A DNA stretch of 53,851 bases from Solirubrobacteraceae bacterium (lineage in GTDB: Bacteria; Actinomycetota; Thermoleophilia; Solirubrobacterales; Solirubrobacteraceae): assembly GCA_016463765.1 (NCBI GenBank), contig JAEMQS010000027.1:1-53851 (forward strand), given 5' to 3'. This document shows positions 1-8,668 of this stretch, in pieces. The translations under genes and the position numbers were made by a program. Within the stretch, counting starts at the first letter, position 1; each line of letters begins with the position of its first letter. The notes beneath the pieces are model-generated. The model worked only from the letters and a program-made list of their open reading frames with translations, searched no databases and was not told the DNA's origin.

Positions 1-2
1 AC

Positions 3-557
3 CTCACGGTCTACGGCCTGCGCAAGTTCTGCGGGCTGGCGATGAAGGGCAGCCCCACGGTCCTGCTGCCGCTGTACGTCGAGGGCGAGCACCTGCTCGT
101 CACGACGGAGGCGGGCGAGCGGCTGCGGGCGCTGGCGCCGGAGTTCGTCGCGCGGAGCACCGGGCGCGCGTTCCTCGGCTACCTGGACGCGCAGCGGCGC
201 GGCCTGGTCGGTGAGCGTCACGCCACCCGGACGCGGGAGCTCTCGCAGCGCCATAGCTACGACACGAAGTACGCGATGCATGCGCTGCGGATCGCCCACC
301 AGGGGATCGAGCTGCTGACCGACGGCGTGATCACGCTGCCGGTCGGCGAGCCCGCGCGCAGCGAGCTCCGGGCGGTCCGGTCCGGGGAGGTGCCGCTCGA
401 CGATGTCCTCGCGCGACTGGAGAAGGCGACGGCGGAGCTGGAGGCGGCCACGCAACGGCCGGGCCTGGCCGAGCGCCCGGATGCGGCGAAGGTCGACGCG
501 TTCCTCGTCGAGGCGTACCGCGAGGCGTGGGCGGCGGGCCGGCACGCAGCTGCGTGA
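3..557 (+). CDS. Nucleotidyltransferase, RlaP/COG3541-like, 5'-truncated by the window edge
   Basis: The reading frame is open to the first bases of the window and gives LTVYGLRKFCGLAMKG before the first internal ATG, so the start lies upstream. The visible part is the C-terminal portion of a DNA-polymerase-beta-superfamily nucleotidyltransferase of the RlaP type. The signature is a run like DLTVYGLRKF followed by a KGSPT segment, then an all-helical tail with RHSYDTKYAMHALR. The catalytic GS-x10-DxD part would be upstream and is not seen. The family is linked to RNA repair or general nucleotidyl transfer, but the substrate is not known. The gene ends 54 bp before the next gene on the same strand. 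Confidence 0.7.
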   Translation, partial: LTVYGLRKFCGLAMKGSPTVLLPLYVEGEHLLVTTEAGERLRALAPEFVARSTGRAFLGYLDAQRRGLVGERHATRTRELSQRHSYDTKYAMHALRIAHQGIELLTDGVITLPVGEPARSELRAVRSGEVPLDDVLARLEKATAELEAATQRPGLAERPDAAKVDAFLVEAYREAWAAGRHAAA

Positions 558-611
558 GCCGGCCCGCCCCAGCGGGTAGCGTCCAAGCAGTCCACTTTGG
601 AGGCGCCCGGC

Positions 612-1736
612 ATGTCCACCGCAGACGAGGACCTCGTCGACCATCCCGATGATGTCGACGAGGAGCACGCGACAGCCACGCCCAAGCGCACCGGCCTGAT
701 CCGCTTCGCCCGCATGGCGGGCTCATCGATCGCCGGCAAGGACGCCGCCCCGTGGGTGACGGACTTCCTCAACGCGGCGTACTACCGGCGGCCGGTCGAG
801 GAGCGCGACGTCGACGACCTGCGGCTCGCGTTCTCCGTCCTGACCACGTACTGGTATCGCAAGGATCCGACCCGCCGGCTGCACATGACCGACCTGCCCG
901 CGTTTCACCGGGCGTTCGGTGGCGGGCGGTTCTCGACCGAGGTGTCCGACCGTGGCCGCCTCACGCGCGAGGAGCTCCTGGCCGGGGCGGTCGAGCTGCT
1001 CGGCGACTGGTTCCCGGAGGCATACGCCGACGACGCGCGCCGCGGGTGGGGCATCGCGTTTCCCACCACCGACGAGCACGCCGCGTACGACCCCGGGCAC
1101 CGGCTGAAGCTCGCGCGGCTCGGCGAGCTGACCCCAGAGCACGCGCCGCCCGGGGAGCAGACCTGGCACACGTACGACCCGGTCGAGATGCCGTCGGCCG
1201 AAGGGGTGATCGCGGCGCTCACGCGGCCGGAGACGTGGCCCGACTACGCGACGGAGGTCGGGCGCTTCACCCCGCTGCGGCCCGGCGGGCTGGCAGACCA
1301 GACGTTCGAGATCGAAGTGGCGGCCGGGACCGATGCCGGGCGGCCCGTCTTCACCCGCGGGTACGTCACGATCAGCACGCTCGTCACGCCCGACGACCCC
1401 GAGGCGTTGCACGCGTGGTTCGACGCGTTGGAGCGCGGCCTCGCCGCGTACGGCGACGACGAGCCGCGTGCCGTCCCGCCAGGTGGCACACCGATCGTCG
1501 GGTTCGACCTCACCACGCACCGCGGGCACTTCATGGGCGCCGGGCACAACCGGCTGCTGCTCTACGAGTACGAGGGACGCGCCTGGGTCAAGGCGGCAGG
1601 GACCTGGGACCCGATGCCGTGGCACATCGGCGGTGCGTACCGGCTGGCCGGGCGTGACGCGCAGCACGCGTACTGGGGCGAGGGCGCGGACCCGCAGCGC
1701 AGCCTGCTCCATCAGCTCGCGAAGGCCGTGGCGTGA
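612..1736 (+). CDS. Conserved protein of unknown function, coupled to FAD oxidoreductase
   Basis: I do not recognise a characterised family for this 374-residue protein. ATG 612 is chosen because TTGGAGG lies about 9 nt upstream; an in-frame upstream start at 597 has no such site. The N-terminus is acidic and low in complexity, and the rest is globular, rich in Trp, His and Tyr, with no signal peptide or membrane segment. Its stop overlaps the GTG start of the downstream FAD oxidoreductase by 4 bp (GTGA), which implies translational coupling and a shared process. Function is unassigned; it could be a partner or substrate-modifying protein for that oxidoreductase. Confidence 0.7.
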   Translation: MSTADEDLVDHPDDVDEEHATATPKRTGLIRFARMAGSSIAGKDAAPWVTDFLNAAYYRRPVEERDVDDLRLAFSVLTTYWYRKDPTRRLHMTDLPAFHRAFGGGRFSTEVSDRGRLTREELLAGAVELLGDWFPEAYADDARRGWGIAFPTTDEHAAYDPGHRLKLARLGELTPEHAPPGEQTWHTYDPVEMPSAEGVIAALTRPETWPDYATEVGRFTPLRPGGLADQTFEIEVAAGTDAGRPVFTRGYVTISTLVTPDDPEALHAWFDALERGLAAYGDDEPRAVPPGGTPIVGFDLTTHRGHFMGAGHNRLLLYEYEGRAWVKAAGTWDPMPWHIGGAYRLAGRDAQHAYWGEGADPQRSLLHQLAKAVA

Positions 1737-3244
1737 GCGGCCCTGCGGTCGTCATCGGCTCCGGGCCGAACGGGCTGGCCGCGGCGATCCGCCTGGCCGA
1801 GCGCGGCTGCGACGTCGTCGTGCTCGAAGCCGCCGACGAGCCCGGCGGCGCGGTGCGCACCGAGGAGCTCACGCTGCCGGGATTCCGCCACGACACGTTC
1901 TCCTCCGTCTATCCGGCGGGTGCGGCGTCGCCGGTGTTCAGCCGGCTGCCGCTGGACCGCCATGGGCTGGAGTGGGTCCATCCCGCGGTGTGCTCGGCCC
2001 ACCCGCTGCTCGGTGGCCCGGCCGCGCTGCTCTACCGCGATCTCGACGAGACGGCCGCCTCGCTCGACGCGCTGGCGCCCGGGGACGGCGAGGCGTGGGC
2101 GGACCTGGCCGGACCCCTTCTTGCCCAGTTCGAGGGGCTGCGCTCGACGATGCTCACCGGCTTCCCGCCGCTCGTCGGGCCGCTGCGGATGCTGGCCGGG
2201 GGCGGCCCGATGCCGGTGGTCTCGCTGACGCGCATGCTCCTCGGGAGCGCCGTCGGGCTGGGCCGTCGCCTGTTCGAGTCGCCCGGGTCGCGCGCGTGGC
2301 TGTACTCCGCCGCGATGCACGGCGACGCGCCGCCGACGAAGGCCGGCAGCGCCGTCGCGGCGGCGTACCTGAACATCCTCGGGCACGCCGTCGGCTGGCC
2401 GAGTCCGCGCGGCGGTGCGGCGAGCCTGACCTGGGCGCTGATCTCGCACCTGCAGTCCCTGGGCGGCGAGGTGCGCACGGGCGCCCGGGTGGACGCGATC
2501 CGTGTGTCCGGCGGGAAGGTGACGGGCGTGCGCGTCGCGGGCGGGGAGGAGCTGGCCGCGCAGCGGATCGTCGCCGACGTCATGCCCCACGCGCTGGACC
2601 GCCTGGCGGGTGACGCGCTGCCGTCCTGGTATCGCGCCGGGCTGCGCCGCTACGTCTACGGCCAGTCGACGCTGAAGGTCGACTGGGCGCTCGACGGGCC
2701 GGTCCCGTGGGAGGACGAGGCGGTTCGTGGTGCGGGCACCGTGCACGTCGGCGGCTCCGAGCCGGAGTTCCTGCAGACGATCGACGACACCGCGCGCGGT
2801 CTGCCCGAGCGCCCGTTCCTGCTCATGGGCCAGCAGTCCGTCGCCGACCCGACCCGCGCGCCGGAGGGCAAGCACACCGCGTGGGCGTACACCCACGGGC
2901 CGCAAGAGGGCGTCGACTGGGTGGCTGCCCGCGACCGGCACGTCGAGCGGGTCGAAGCGCACGTCGAGCGCTACGCGCCGGGGTTCCGCGATCGTATCCT
3001 CGCTCGGCACGTGATGGGCCCCGGGGACCTGCAGGCGCGCAACGCGAACCTCGTCGGCGGCGACGTGGGCGGTGGCAGCTACGCGCTGCGGCAGGTCGTC
3101 TTCCGCCCGATGCCGCTGCCGTCTCCGTACTGGACGCCCGTGAAGGGCCTGGTGCTCGGCAGCGCCGCGACGTTCCCCGGTGGGGCGGTCCACGGGGTGC
3201 CCGGCGACGCCGCCGCACGCGCCGTGTTGCGCACACGCCTGTGA
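1733..3244 (+). CDS. Phytoene-desaturase-like FAD-dependent oxidoreductase
   Basis: This is a flavoprotein of the phytoene dehydrogenase/PYROXD2-like amine-oxidase fold superfamily. The N-terminal dinucleotide-binding loop is VVIGSGPNGLAAA, followed by a beta-strand ending in the ribose-binding Glu (VVVLEAADEPGG), typical of the CrtI-type family. The C-terminus has the second FAD segment VLGSAATFPGGAVHGVPG. At 503 residues it has the usual length. No carotenoid genes (crtB, crtE) are nearby, so a true carotenoid role is not supported; the substrate is unknown. It overlaps the upstream unknown gene by 4 bp and precedes an aldo/keto reductase by 31 bp, so all three may be co-transcribed. Confidence 0.85.
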   Translation: MSGPAVVIGSGPNGLAAAIRLAERGCDVVVLEAADEPGGAVRTEELTLPGFRHDTFSSVYPAGAASPVFSRLPLDRHGLEWVHPAVCSAHPLLGGPAALLYRDLDETAASLDALAPGDGEAWADLAGPLLAQFEGLRSTMLTGFPPLVGPLRMLAGGGPMPVVSLTRMLLGSAVGLGRRLFESPGSRAWLYSAAMHGDAPPTKAGSAVAAAYLNILGHAVGWPSPRGGAASLTWALISHLQSLGGEVRTGARVDAIRVSGGKVTGVRVAGGEELAAQRIVADVMPHALDRLAGDALPSWYRAGLRRYVYGQSTLKVDWALDGPVPWEDEAVRGAGTVHVGGSEPEFLQTIDDTARGLPERPFLLMGQQSVADPTRAPEGKHTAWAYTHGPQEGVDWVAARDRHVERVEAHVERYAPGFRDRILARHVMGPGDLQARNANLVGGDVGGGSYALRQVVFRPMPLPSPYWTPVKGLVLGSAATFPGGAVHGVPGDAAARAVLRTRL

Positions 3245-3275
3245 ACGGCGCGGCGGACGCGGGTACCGTCGAAGC

Positions 3276-4118
3276 ATGACCAGCTCCACCGATCCCGTCC
3301 CGCGTATCGATCTGCCCGGCGGGGTTGCGATCCCGCAGCTCGGCCTCGGCGTCTGGCAGGTGCCGAAGGAGGACACCGAGGGCGTCGTCGCCCACGCGCT
3401 GGAGACGGGCTACCGCCACATCGACACCGCGGCGGCCTACCAGAACGAGCGGGGCGTCGGGGCGGCGATCGCCGCGTCGGGGCTTCCTCGCGACGACGTA
3501 TTCGTCACGACGAAGGTCTGGAACGCCGCGCACGGCTACGACGAGGCGAAGGCCGCGGCGGCCAAGAGCCTCGAGCGGCTCGGGCTCGACCACGTCGACC
3601 TGCTGCTCATCCACTGGCCCGTGCCGTCACGCGACCTCTACGTCGAGACGTGGCGGGCGCTCGTCGACCTGCGCGAGGAGGGGCTGACGACGGCCATCGG
3701 CGTCTCGAATTTCCAGCCCGCCCACCTACGGCGGATCATCGATGAGACCGGCGTCGTGCCGGCCGTCAACCAGGTCGAGTTACACCCGTACCTTCACCAG
3801 CACGAGCTACGCGAGGTGCACGCCGAGCTGGGGATCGTGACCGAGCCGTGGAGCCCGCTCGGCCAGGGCGAGATCCTCAACGACCCGGTGATCGTGGAAA
3901 TCGCGGAGCGGGTCGGCCGCACTCCGGGTCAGGTCATCATCCGCTGGCACCTGCAGCACGGCTTCGTGCTGTTCCCGAAGTCGAAGACCCCGGCGCGGAT
4001 CGACGAGAACTTCGACGTGTTCGGCTTCGACCTGGCCGACGAAGATCTTCAGGCCATCGGCGGACTCGATCGCGGCAAGCGGTTCGGCCCGGACCCGGAC
4101 ACGTTCTCGCTGACGTAG
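3276..4118 (+). CDS. Aldo/keto reductase, 2,5-diketo-D-gluconate reductase type
   Basis: This is an NADPH-dependent carbonyl reductase of the AKR5-like group, 280 residues, in the usual (beta/alpha)8 size range. The catalytic tetrad is visible: Asp and Tyr in RHIDTAAAYQNE, Lys in VTTKVWN and His in LLIHWP. The cofactor region near the C-terminus contains FPKSKTPARIDEN, as in AKRs that bind the 2'-phosphate of NADPH. The start at 3276 drops an upstream extension that would overlap the previous gene. It is probably the last gene of the run beginning at 612, because a strong hairpin follows. The substrate is not predictable from sequence; general detoxification of aldehydes and ketones is likely. 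Confidence 0.9.
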   Translation: MTSSTDPVPRIDLPGGVAIPQLGLGVWQVPKEDTEGVVAHALETGYRHIDTAAAYQNERGVGAAIAASGLPRDDVFVTTKVWNAAHGYDEAKAAAAKSLERLGLDHVDLLLIHWPVPSRDLYVETWRALVDLREEGLTTAIGVSNFQPAHLRRIIDETGVVPAVNQVELHPYLHQHELREVHAELGIVTEPWSPLGQGEILNDPVIVEIAERVGRTPGQVIIRWHLQHGFVLFPKSKTPARIDENFDVFGFDLADEDLQAIGGLDRGKRFGPDPDTFSLT

Positions 4119-4124
4119 ACCACA

Positions 4125-4160
4125 CACGGTGGGCGGGCGACGGGATTCCCGCCCACCGTG
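4125..4160. terminator. 13-bp perfect hairpin between convergent genes
   Basis: CACGGTGGGCGGG at 4125-4137 and its exact reverse complement at 4148-4160 enclose a 10-nt loop, just after the aldo/keto reductase stop. There is no T-run, but the position between converging genes suggests transcription termination, possibly in both directions. Confidence 0.65.
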
Positions 4161-4177
4161 CATGGCCTGGACTCCGG

Positions 4178-4234
4178 CCCGCTCTGCGGGACGGGGTCCG
4201 ACCGTATCCAGCCCGCTCAGCGGGATGGATACGG
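4178..4234. repeat. Two similar hairpins in a convergent intergenic region
   Basis: CCCGC-TCT-GCGGG at 4178-4190 is followed by CCCGCT-C-AGCGGG at 4212-4224. The second hairpin is extended by the perfect arms CCGTATCCA (4202-4210) and TGGATACGG (4226-4234). The tandem resemblance suggests a duplicated hairpin unit that could terminate the minus-strand acyl-CoA dehydrogenase operon ending at 4251. Confidence 0.5.
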
Positions 4235-4250
4235 CGTCCCCCCGGACGGT

Positions 4251-5471
4251 CTACTTCAGCTCAGCCGAGCTCTTGCCCAGCAGCTGCCGGGCGATGATGA
4301 GCAGCTGGATCTGCTGCGTGCCCTCGAAGATGTCGAGGATCTTCACGTCGCGCGACCACTTCTCGAGCAGCTCGACCTCGCTGTAGCCCAGCGTGCCGGC
4401 CAGCTCGACGCAGCCCAGCGCGATCTCCGTGCACGTGCGCCCGGCCTTCGCCTTGGACATCGACGCCTGCACCGAGTTCGGCTGCTTGTTGTCGGCCATC
4501 CACGCGGCGTGCAGCGCCATGAGGCGCGACGCCTCCCAGTCGGCCTCCATCTGCAGGAAGCGCGCGGCGGCGGCGTGCTGCGAGTACGCGGGCGCGGTGT
4601 AGTCGATCTCGACCCCGGCCTTCTTCAGCAGCTTCCTCGTCTCGTCCAGGCACGCCCGGCCGACGCCGATCGCCATCGCGGCGACGAGCGGGCGGGTGTT
4701 GTCGAACGTCTTCATGACGCCGCCGAAGCCGGCCTTCGTGTCGATCTCAGGGTTGCCGAGCAGTGCGTCCTTCGGCACCCGGCAGTCCTCGAGGCGGAAC
4801 GCGGCGGTGTCCGACGCGCGGATCCCGAGCTTGTGCTCGAGGCGGTCGAGCTTCATGCCCGGGTTCTTGCGCTCGACGATGAACGACTTGATCGCCGCCC
4901 GGCCGATGTCACGGTCCAGCGAGGCCCACACGACGACGAGGTCGGCGCGCTCACCCGACGTGACGTAGATCTTCTCGCCGTTGAGGACGTACTCGCCGGT
5001 CTTCTCGTCGAGGACCGCGGTGGTGCGGATCGACGCGGAGTCCGACCCGGACTCGGGCTCGGTGATCGCCATCGCGGCCCACTTGCCGCCGTACTTCTTC
5101 AGCTGCTCCGGGGACGCGACGGACGCGATCGCGGAGTTGCCGAGGCCCTGGCGCGGCATGGTGAGCAGCAGGCCGACGTCGCCCCAGCACATCTCCTCGA
5201 TGGAGAGGACCGTGGCCATGTTGGAGCCGTTCTTGTTGCCCGTCTGCTCCTTCTCGTCGCTGCCGACGCCGGCCGCGCCGGCGCCGCCGAGCGCGTCGGA
5301 GCCCGCGTTCACGCCGTCGACGACGGACGCGAGCATGTCGAGTTCCTTCGGGTACGCGTGCTCAGCCCGGTCGTACTTCCGGCTGATGGGACGCAGCATC
5401 TCCGAGGCCACCTGATTGGCCTGGGTGATGAGCGGCTTGTACTTCTTGGGGACTTCGAGGTTGATAGCCAT
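4251..5471 (-). CDS. Acyl-CoA dehydrogenase (second gene of a pair)
   Basis: FAD-dependent alpha,beta-dehydrogenation of an acyl-CoA is the family reaction. The middle domain has the AITEPESGSDSASIRTTA segment, then LNGEKIYVTSG and KLGIRASDTAAF. The C-terminal domain ends in ILDIFEGTQQIQ, with the Glu-Gly-Thr context of the catalytic base of medium-chain-type enzymes, and a full last helix. The start at 5471 is preferred over an in-frame codon five residues upstream because GGAG sits about 10 nt before this ATG. A 21-bp gap separates it from the other acyl-CoA dehydrogenase, so the two are co-transcribed and may form a heteromer, as actinobacterial FadE pairs do. The acyl substrate is unknown. 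Confidence 0.88.
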   Translation of the reverse strand: MAINLEVPKKYKPLITQANQVASEMLRPISRKYDRAEHAYPKELDMLASVVDGVNAGSDALGGAGAAGVGSDEKEQTGNKNGSNMATVLSIEEMCWGDVGLLLTMPRQGLGNSAIASVASPEQLKKYGGKWAAMAITEPESGSDSASIRTTAVLDEKTGEYVLNGEKIYVTSGERADLVVVWASLDRDIGRAAIKSFIVERKNPGMKLDRLEHKLGIRASDTAAFRLEDCRVPKDALLGNPEIDTKAGFGGVMKTFDNTRPLVAAMAIGVGRACLDETRKLLKKAGVEIDYTAPAYSQHAAAARFLQMEADWEASRLMALHAAWMADNKQPNSVQASMSKAKAGRTCTEIALGCVELAGTLGYSEVELLEKWSRDVKILDIFEGTQQIQLLIIARQLLGKSSAELK

Positions 5472-5492
5472 GATGCGTTTCTCCACTCGCCG

Positions 5493-6809
5493 TTAGACGA
5501 GCAGGGCGCCCTCCATCACGCCCACCGCTCGCAGATCCCGGTACCAGCGCTCGGCCGGGTGCTCCTTGATGTATCCGTGGCCGCCGAGCAGCTGGACGCT
5601 GTCGGAGCCGATCTTCATGCCCTTCTCCGCGCACAGGCGGCGGGCGAGTGCGGCCTCACGGGCGAACGTGCGGCCCATGTCGGCGCGCGACGCGGCGCGG
5701 TACGTCAGCAGGCGCATGGCGTCGGTCTCGATGCCGATGTCGCTGATCATGAACGCGACGGACTGGCGGTGGCTGATCGGCTCGCCGAACGCCTCGCGCG
5801 TGTTGACGTACGGGATGAGGTAGTCCAGCGCGGCCTGCGCGGCACCCGTCGCCAGCGCGCACCAGGCGATGCGGCTGCGGTGGATGCACTCCTCGTAGAC
5901 GCCGAGGTCGCCGCCGCCCAGCAGGGCGCCCGCGGGGACCTTGACGTTCTCGAGGATGAGCTTGCCGGTCTCCGCCGCGCGCAGGCCCATGGCGGGCTCG
6001 GGCTCGGTGAAGACGCCTTCGGTCTTGCTCTCGACGAGGAACAGCGCGGGGCCGGAACCATCCAGCTCGGCGGCGACAAGGAACAGCTCGTCGTCCTTCG
6101 CGCGCGGGACCATCGACTTGACGCCGTTGAGCACGAAGTCGGTGCCGCTCTTCGTGGCGGTGGTCTCGAGCTTCAGGGGGTTGAACAGCGGGCGCGGCTC
6201 GACGATCGCAAGAGCGGCCGGCGGCGCGTCCTCGCCCGTGAAGGCGGGGAGGTACTTGGCCTGCTGCTCGGCGTCGCCCCAGAGGCCGAGGGCCGTGGGG
6301 ACGGCGCCCGGCGCGAGGATGGAGACCGCGATGCCGATGTCGCCGTGCCCGAGAGCCTCGGCGATGAGGACGCTCGTGACGGCGCTGCGCTCGGCGACGA
6401 CGCCACCGAGCGGCTCGGGGACGCCGAGGATGGTGACCCCCAGTTCGGCGGCCTGCTCGAGGAGCTCCTTGGGCGTCTCGGAGTTGTGGTCGGCCTCCTG
6501 CGCGACGGGGCGCACGGCCTCGGCGGCGAACTGCTTGGTCACCTCGACGAGCATCTGCTGATCGTCGTCCGGGGTGACGTCGAACTGCTCGCGCGGCTTG
6601 GCCTTCTTCTGGCGGGCGGGGCGGCCCAGCTTCTGGGCGGCGGCGAAGGTGCGGCCGGCGGCACCGGCTACGCGGAAGCCGTCGCGCGTGCCGTTGTACA
6701 GCGCCTTCTCGACCTGCTTGCGCAGGCCCACGCGATCGAGCAGATCGGACTCGGCCAGCGTGCGTACGGCGCGCAGTGCGAGTCCCATGCTCTTGTCGGC
6801 GGTGGTCAC
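5493..6809 (-). CDS. Acyl-CoA dehydrogenase-like protein, C-terminally short (first gene of a pair)
   Basis: This 438-residue acyl-CoA dehydrogenase homologue has an unusual basic N-terminal extension of about 75 residues before the family core. It has the C-terminal signature QLLGGHGYIKEHPAERWYRD. The protein stops at GVMEGALLV, just where relatives continue with the EGT motif and the last helix, so the catalytic-base region is altered. GTG 6809 is supported by AGGAG about 9 nt upstream. The operator at 6844-6877 lies just upstream. With the neighbour at 4251, which has an intact C-terminus, it may form an alpha2-beta2 enzyme with one catalytic and one structural subunit (inference). Confidence 0.85.
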   Translation of the reverse strand: MTTADKSMGLALRAVRTLAESDLLDRVGLRKQVEKALYNGTRDGFRVAGAAGRTFAAAQKLGRPARQKKAKPREQFDVTPDDDQQMLVEVTKQFAAEAVRPVAQEADHNSETPKELLEQAAELGVTILGVPEPLGGVVAERSAVTSVLIAEALGHGDIGIAVSILAPGAVPTALGLWGDAEQQAKYLPAFTGEDAPPAALAIVEPRPLFNPLKLETTATKSGTDFVLNGVKSMVPRAKDDELFLVAAELDGSGPALFLVESKTEGVFTEPEPAMGLRAAETGKLILENVKVPAGALLGGGDLGVYEECIHRSRIAWCALATGAAQAALDYLIPYVNTREAFGEPISHRQSVAFMISDIGIETDAMRLLTYRAASRADMGRTFAREAALARRLCAEKGMKIGSDSVQLLGGHGYIKEHPAERWYRDLRAVGVMEGALLV

Positions 6810-6843
6810 GTCTCAGTCTCCTGGTCGGCGGGAACGAGCGGGA

Positions 6844-6877
6844 GGTTACCTAGGTATAAATTTCTATGCAAGTAACC
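6844..6877. promoter_or_regulatory. Palindromic TetR-type operator before the acyl-CoA dehydrogenase pair
   Basis: Outer arms GGTTAC (6844-6849) and GTAACC (6872-6877) are perfect inverted repeats around an AT-rich core, TATAAATTTCTA. Bases 6846-6875 match 26 of 30 positions of the element at 15114-15143 in front of the tetR-fadA2-fabG4-htdX operon. It sits about 35 bp upstream of the acyl-CoA dehydrogenase start. Confidence 0.75.
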
Positions 6878-6896
6878 CGGCGGGCGAACGTGGCGG

Positions 6897-7787
6897 TCAC
6901 GGCGATCCGAACGGCACCTCCGTCCGGCAGGGCAGCGTGCGGCTGCCGCCGTCGAGCAGGTTCGCCACGCGGGTCATGACACGCCGCGAGTACACGATCT
7001 GCGTGTGGTCGGAGATGTCCCGCCAGCAGCCGTGCTGCACGGTCCAGTTGCTGGCGGCGTCGGGCATGAACGCGCTGGTGTACGGCGTGAGCACCTCGTC
7101 GTAGCGCGAGGAGATCGTGTCGTAGAGGACGTTGCCGGGCGTGCGGTCTCCGGCGTTGAGCGCCCGCAGTATCGGCGAGCCCTTGACCTGCTGGCGAAAC
7201 GCGGGCCCGACCGCAGCCACGAGTCCCAGTCCGTTGACGCGCTTGAGCAGGTTCATGATGCCCAGGAAATCCGTGCCGGCGTTCGGCCCGGCGATGCCGA
7301 TCTGGCGGTGGACCGTCTCGGTGCCGCCGAGGAACTTGATGTACCACCGCGGCATGGTCCCGCCCTGACTGTGCCCGACCAGGTCCACCTTCCCGGCGCT
7401 CGGGTAGTGCGCGAGGACGCGGTCGACGTACCGGCCGAGCTCGGCGGCGCTCTCCTCGTAGCGCCGCAGCCCCGGCCATCCCCCGACGCGACCATAGACG
7501 GGCGTGAAGACGCAGAAGCCCTCGTTGGCGAGGAACGGGCCGAGCCCGCGCCAGTTCACGCTCGGCGGCAGGGCGGTGGCATGGACGAGGATGACGGGGC
7601 GTGGGCGCTCGGCGGTGAGCGCGCAGTCCCAGCGATTCGTGCCGGCGGGCATCGCGCCCGGGTCGCGCAGCCCCGCGCCCAGCGCCCGCTGGAAGCTGTC
7701 CTCGACGGGGTATGCGGCGACGGCGGGGCCGGCGCAGGTGAGCGCGGCGGCGACGGCCGCGGCGGCGACGACGAGCCGGCAGGTCAT
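6897..7787 (-). CDS. Secreted triacylglycerol lipase/esterase, alpha/beta hydrolase
   Basis: This 296-residue serine hydrolase resembles bacterial class-2 lipases. It has an N-terminal Sec-type signal peptide ending near AGPAVAA. The order of motifs is VILVHATA (oxyanion region), VDLVGHSQGG with the nucleophilic Ser in a GxSxG elbow, and a late ISDHTQIVY holding the probable catalytic His. Several Cys residues in the mature part may form disulfides. Its start overlaps the stop of the upstream MpaB/DUF2236 gene by 4 bp, so the two are coupled and likely under the control of the divergent TetR regulator. The lipid or ester substrate is not known. Confidence 0.87.
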   Translation of the reverse strand: MTCRLVVAAAAVAAALTCAGPAVAAYPVEDSFQRALGAGLRDPGAMPAGTNRWDCALTAERPRPVILVHATALPPSVNWRGLGPFLANEGFCVFTPVYGRVGGWPGLRRYEESAAELGRYVDRVLAHYPSAGKVDLVGHSQGGTMPRWYIKFLGGTETVHRQIGIAGPNAGTDFLGIMNLLKRVNGLGLVAAVGPAFRQQVKGSPILRALNAGDRTPGNVLYDTISSRYDEVLTPYTSAFMPDAASNWTVQHGCWRDISDHTQIVYSRRVMTRVANLLDGGSRTLPCRTEVPFGSP

Positions 7788-8665
7788 CGTGTCGCCTCGT
7801 ACGCGTCCGGGAGCAGGCGCAGCCGGGCGGGCAGGCGCGAGACGGTCGCGCGCAGCACCGCGGCGTTCGCGGCGAACGCGTGCTGGTGCGCCGGCGTCCA
7901 GCGGACCCCGAGGCGCTCACGCAGGACGGCCGGGAGCAGGCCGCCGGTGATCAGCAGGTTCAGGCGCCCGCCGGCCCAGCCCGGCAGCGCCCAGACCGGT
8001 CGGTGGCGCAGGATGGGGACCGGGGGCGGCGTCGGGTGGGCGGCGACGTGGAGCACTGCGTCGGTCATGTCCGAGCGCTCGAGGCCGTCGGCGACGACCT
8101 CGTCGAACCAGGAGCGGAACCGCGGCCACGACGTCGGCATGTCGCGGTCACGCACGCCGTAGAGCCGGCCCACCTCGCGCATCTCGTCGTAGAAGCGCTC
8201 CACCTCGCGCGGCGCCCAGCCCCGGCCGAGCAGCCGCTGCTGGGTCCACACCCCGTCGACGATGCTCGCGTGCACCCAGTGAAAGGCCTCGGGCTCGAGC
8301 GCGCTCCAGCGGGCGCCGTCCGGTGTGGTGCCGCGGAAGGCCTGATGGCCTTCGCGCAGTCGCTGCGCGGTCGCCAGCGCGTCCTCGTGCCCGTAGACGA
8401 CGCCGAGGATCATCGCCAGCGTGCGTTCGCCCCGGCCCCACGGGTCGGTCTGGAAGACCGAGAACTCGCGCACGCCGGCGGCGATCGTGGGGTGGGCGAC
8501 GTCCATGAGCAGGCGGCGGGACGCGCCGAGGACGTACGTGAGGTCGCCGAACACCCGCCAGGTCACGGAGTCCGGCCCCAGGGGTGCGGCGAGAGGACGG
8601 TCGCGCGCGGCGGGGTTCCACGCCAGGGGGTCCCGCGGCGAGGCGGCGGTGGTGGAAGCGCTCAT
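7784..8665 (-). CDS. Oxygenase MpaB/DUF2236 family protein (copy 1)
   Basis: This is a member of PF09995, the family that includes the haem-containing rubber oxygenase Lcp and fungal MpaB. The signature is VAHPTIAAGV followed by VFQTDPWGR and RTLA, with a downstream EPEAFHWVHAS segment. At 293 residues it is of normal length and has no signal peptide. The actual reaction of most members is unknown; haem-dependent oxidation is inferred from characterised relatives. It is divergent from a TetR gene with a palindromic operator between them that abuts its start codon, and is coupled to a downstream secreted lipase. Confidence 0.87.
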   Translation of the reverse strand: MSASTTAASPRDPLAWNPAARDRPLAAPLGPDSVTWRVFGDLTYVLGASRRLLMDVAHPTIAAGVREFSVFQTDPWGRGERTLAMILGVVYGHEDALATAQRLREGHQAFRGTTPDGARWSALEPEAFHWVHASIVDGVWTQQRLLGRGWAPREVERFYDEMREVGRLYGVRDRDMPTSWPRFRSWFDEVVADGLERSDMTDAVLHVAAHPTPPPVPILRHRPVWALPGWAGGRLNLLITGGLLPAVLRERLGVRWTPAHQHAFAANAAVLRATVSRLPARLRLLPDAYEATR

Positions 8666-8668
8666 GGT

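Noticed and set aside
1733..3244. Carotenoid biosynthesis gene
   Set aside because: The FAD protein is phytoene-desaturase-like, but no other carotenoid gene is nearby and this superfamily has many other functions.
4158..6875. Very long open frame on the plus strand opposite the acyl-CoA dehydrogenases
   Set aside because: Antisense open frames of this kind arise from extreme GC bias. The translation is repetitive Leu/Arg/Ala/Asp without family features, whereas the minus-strand proteins are clear.
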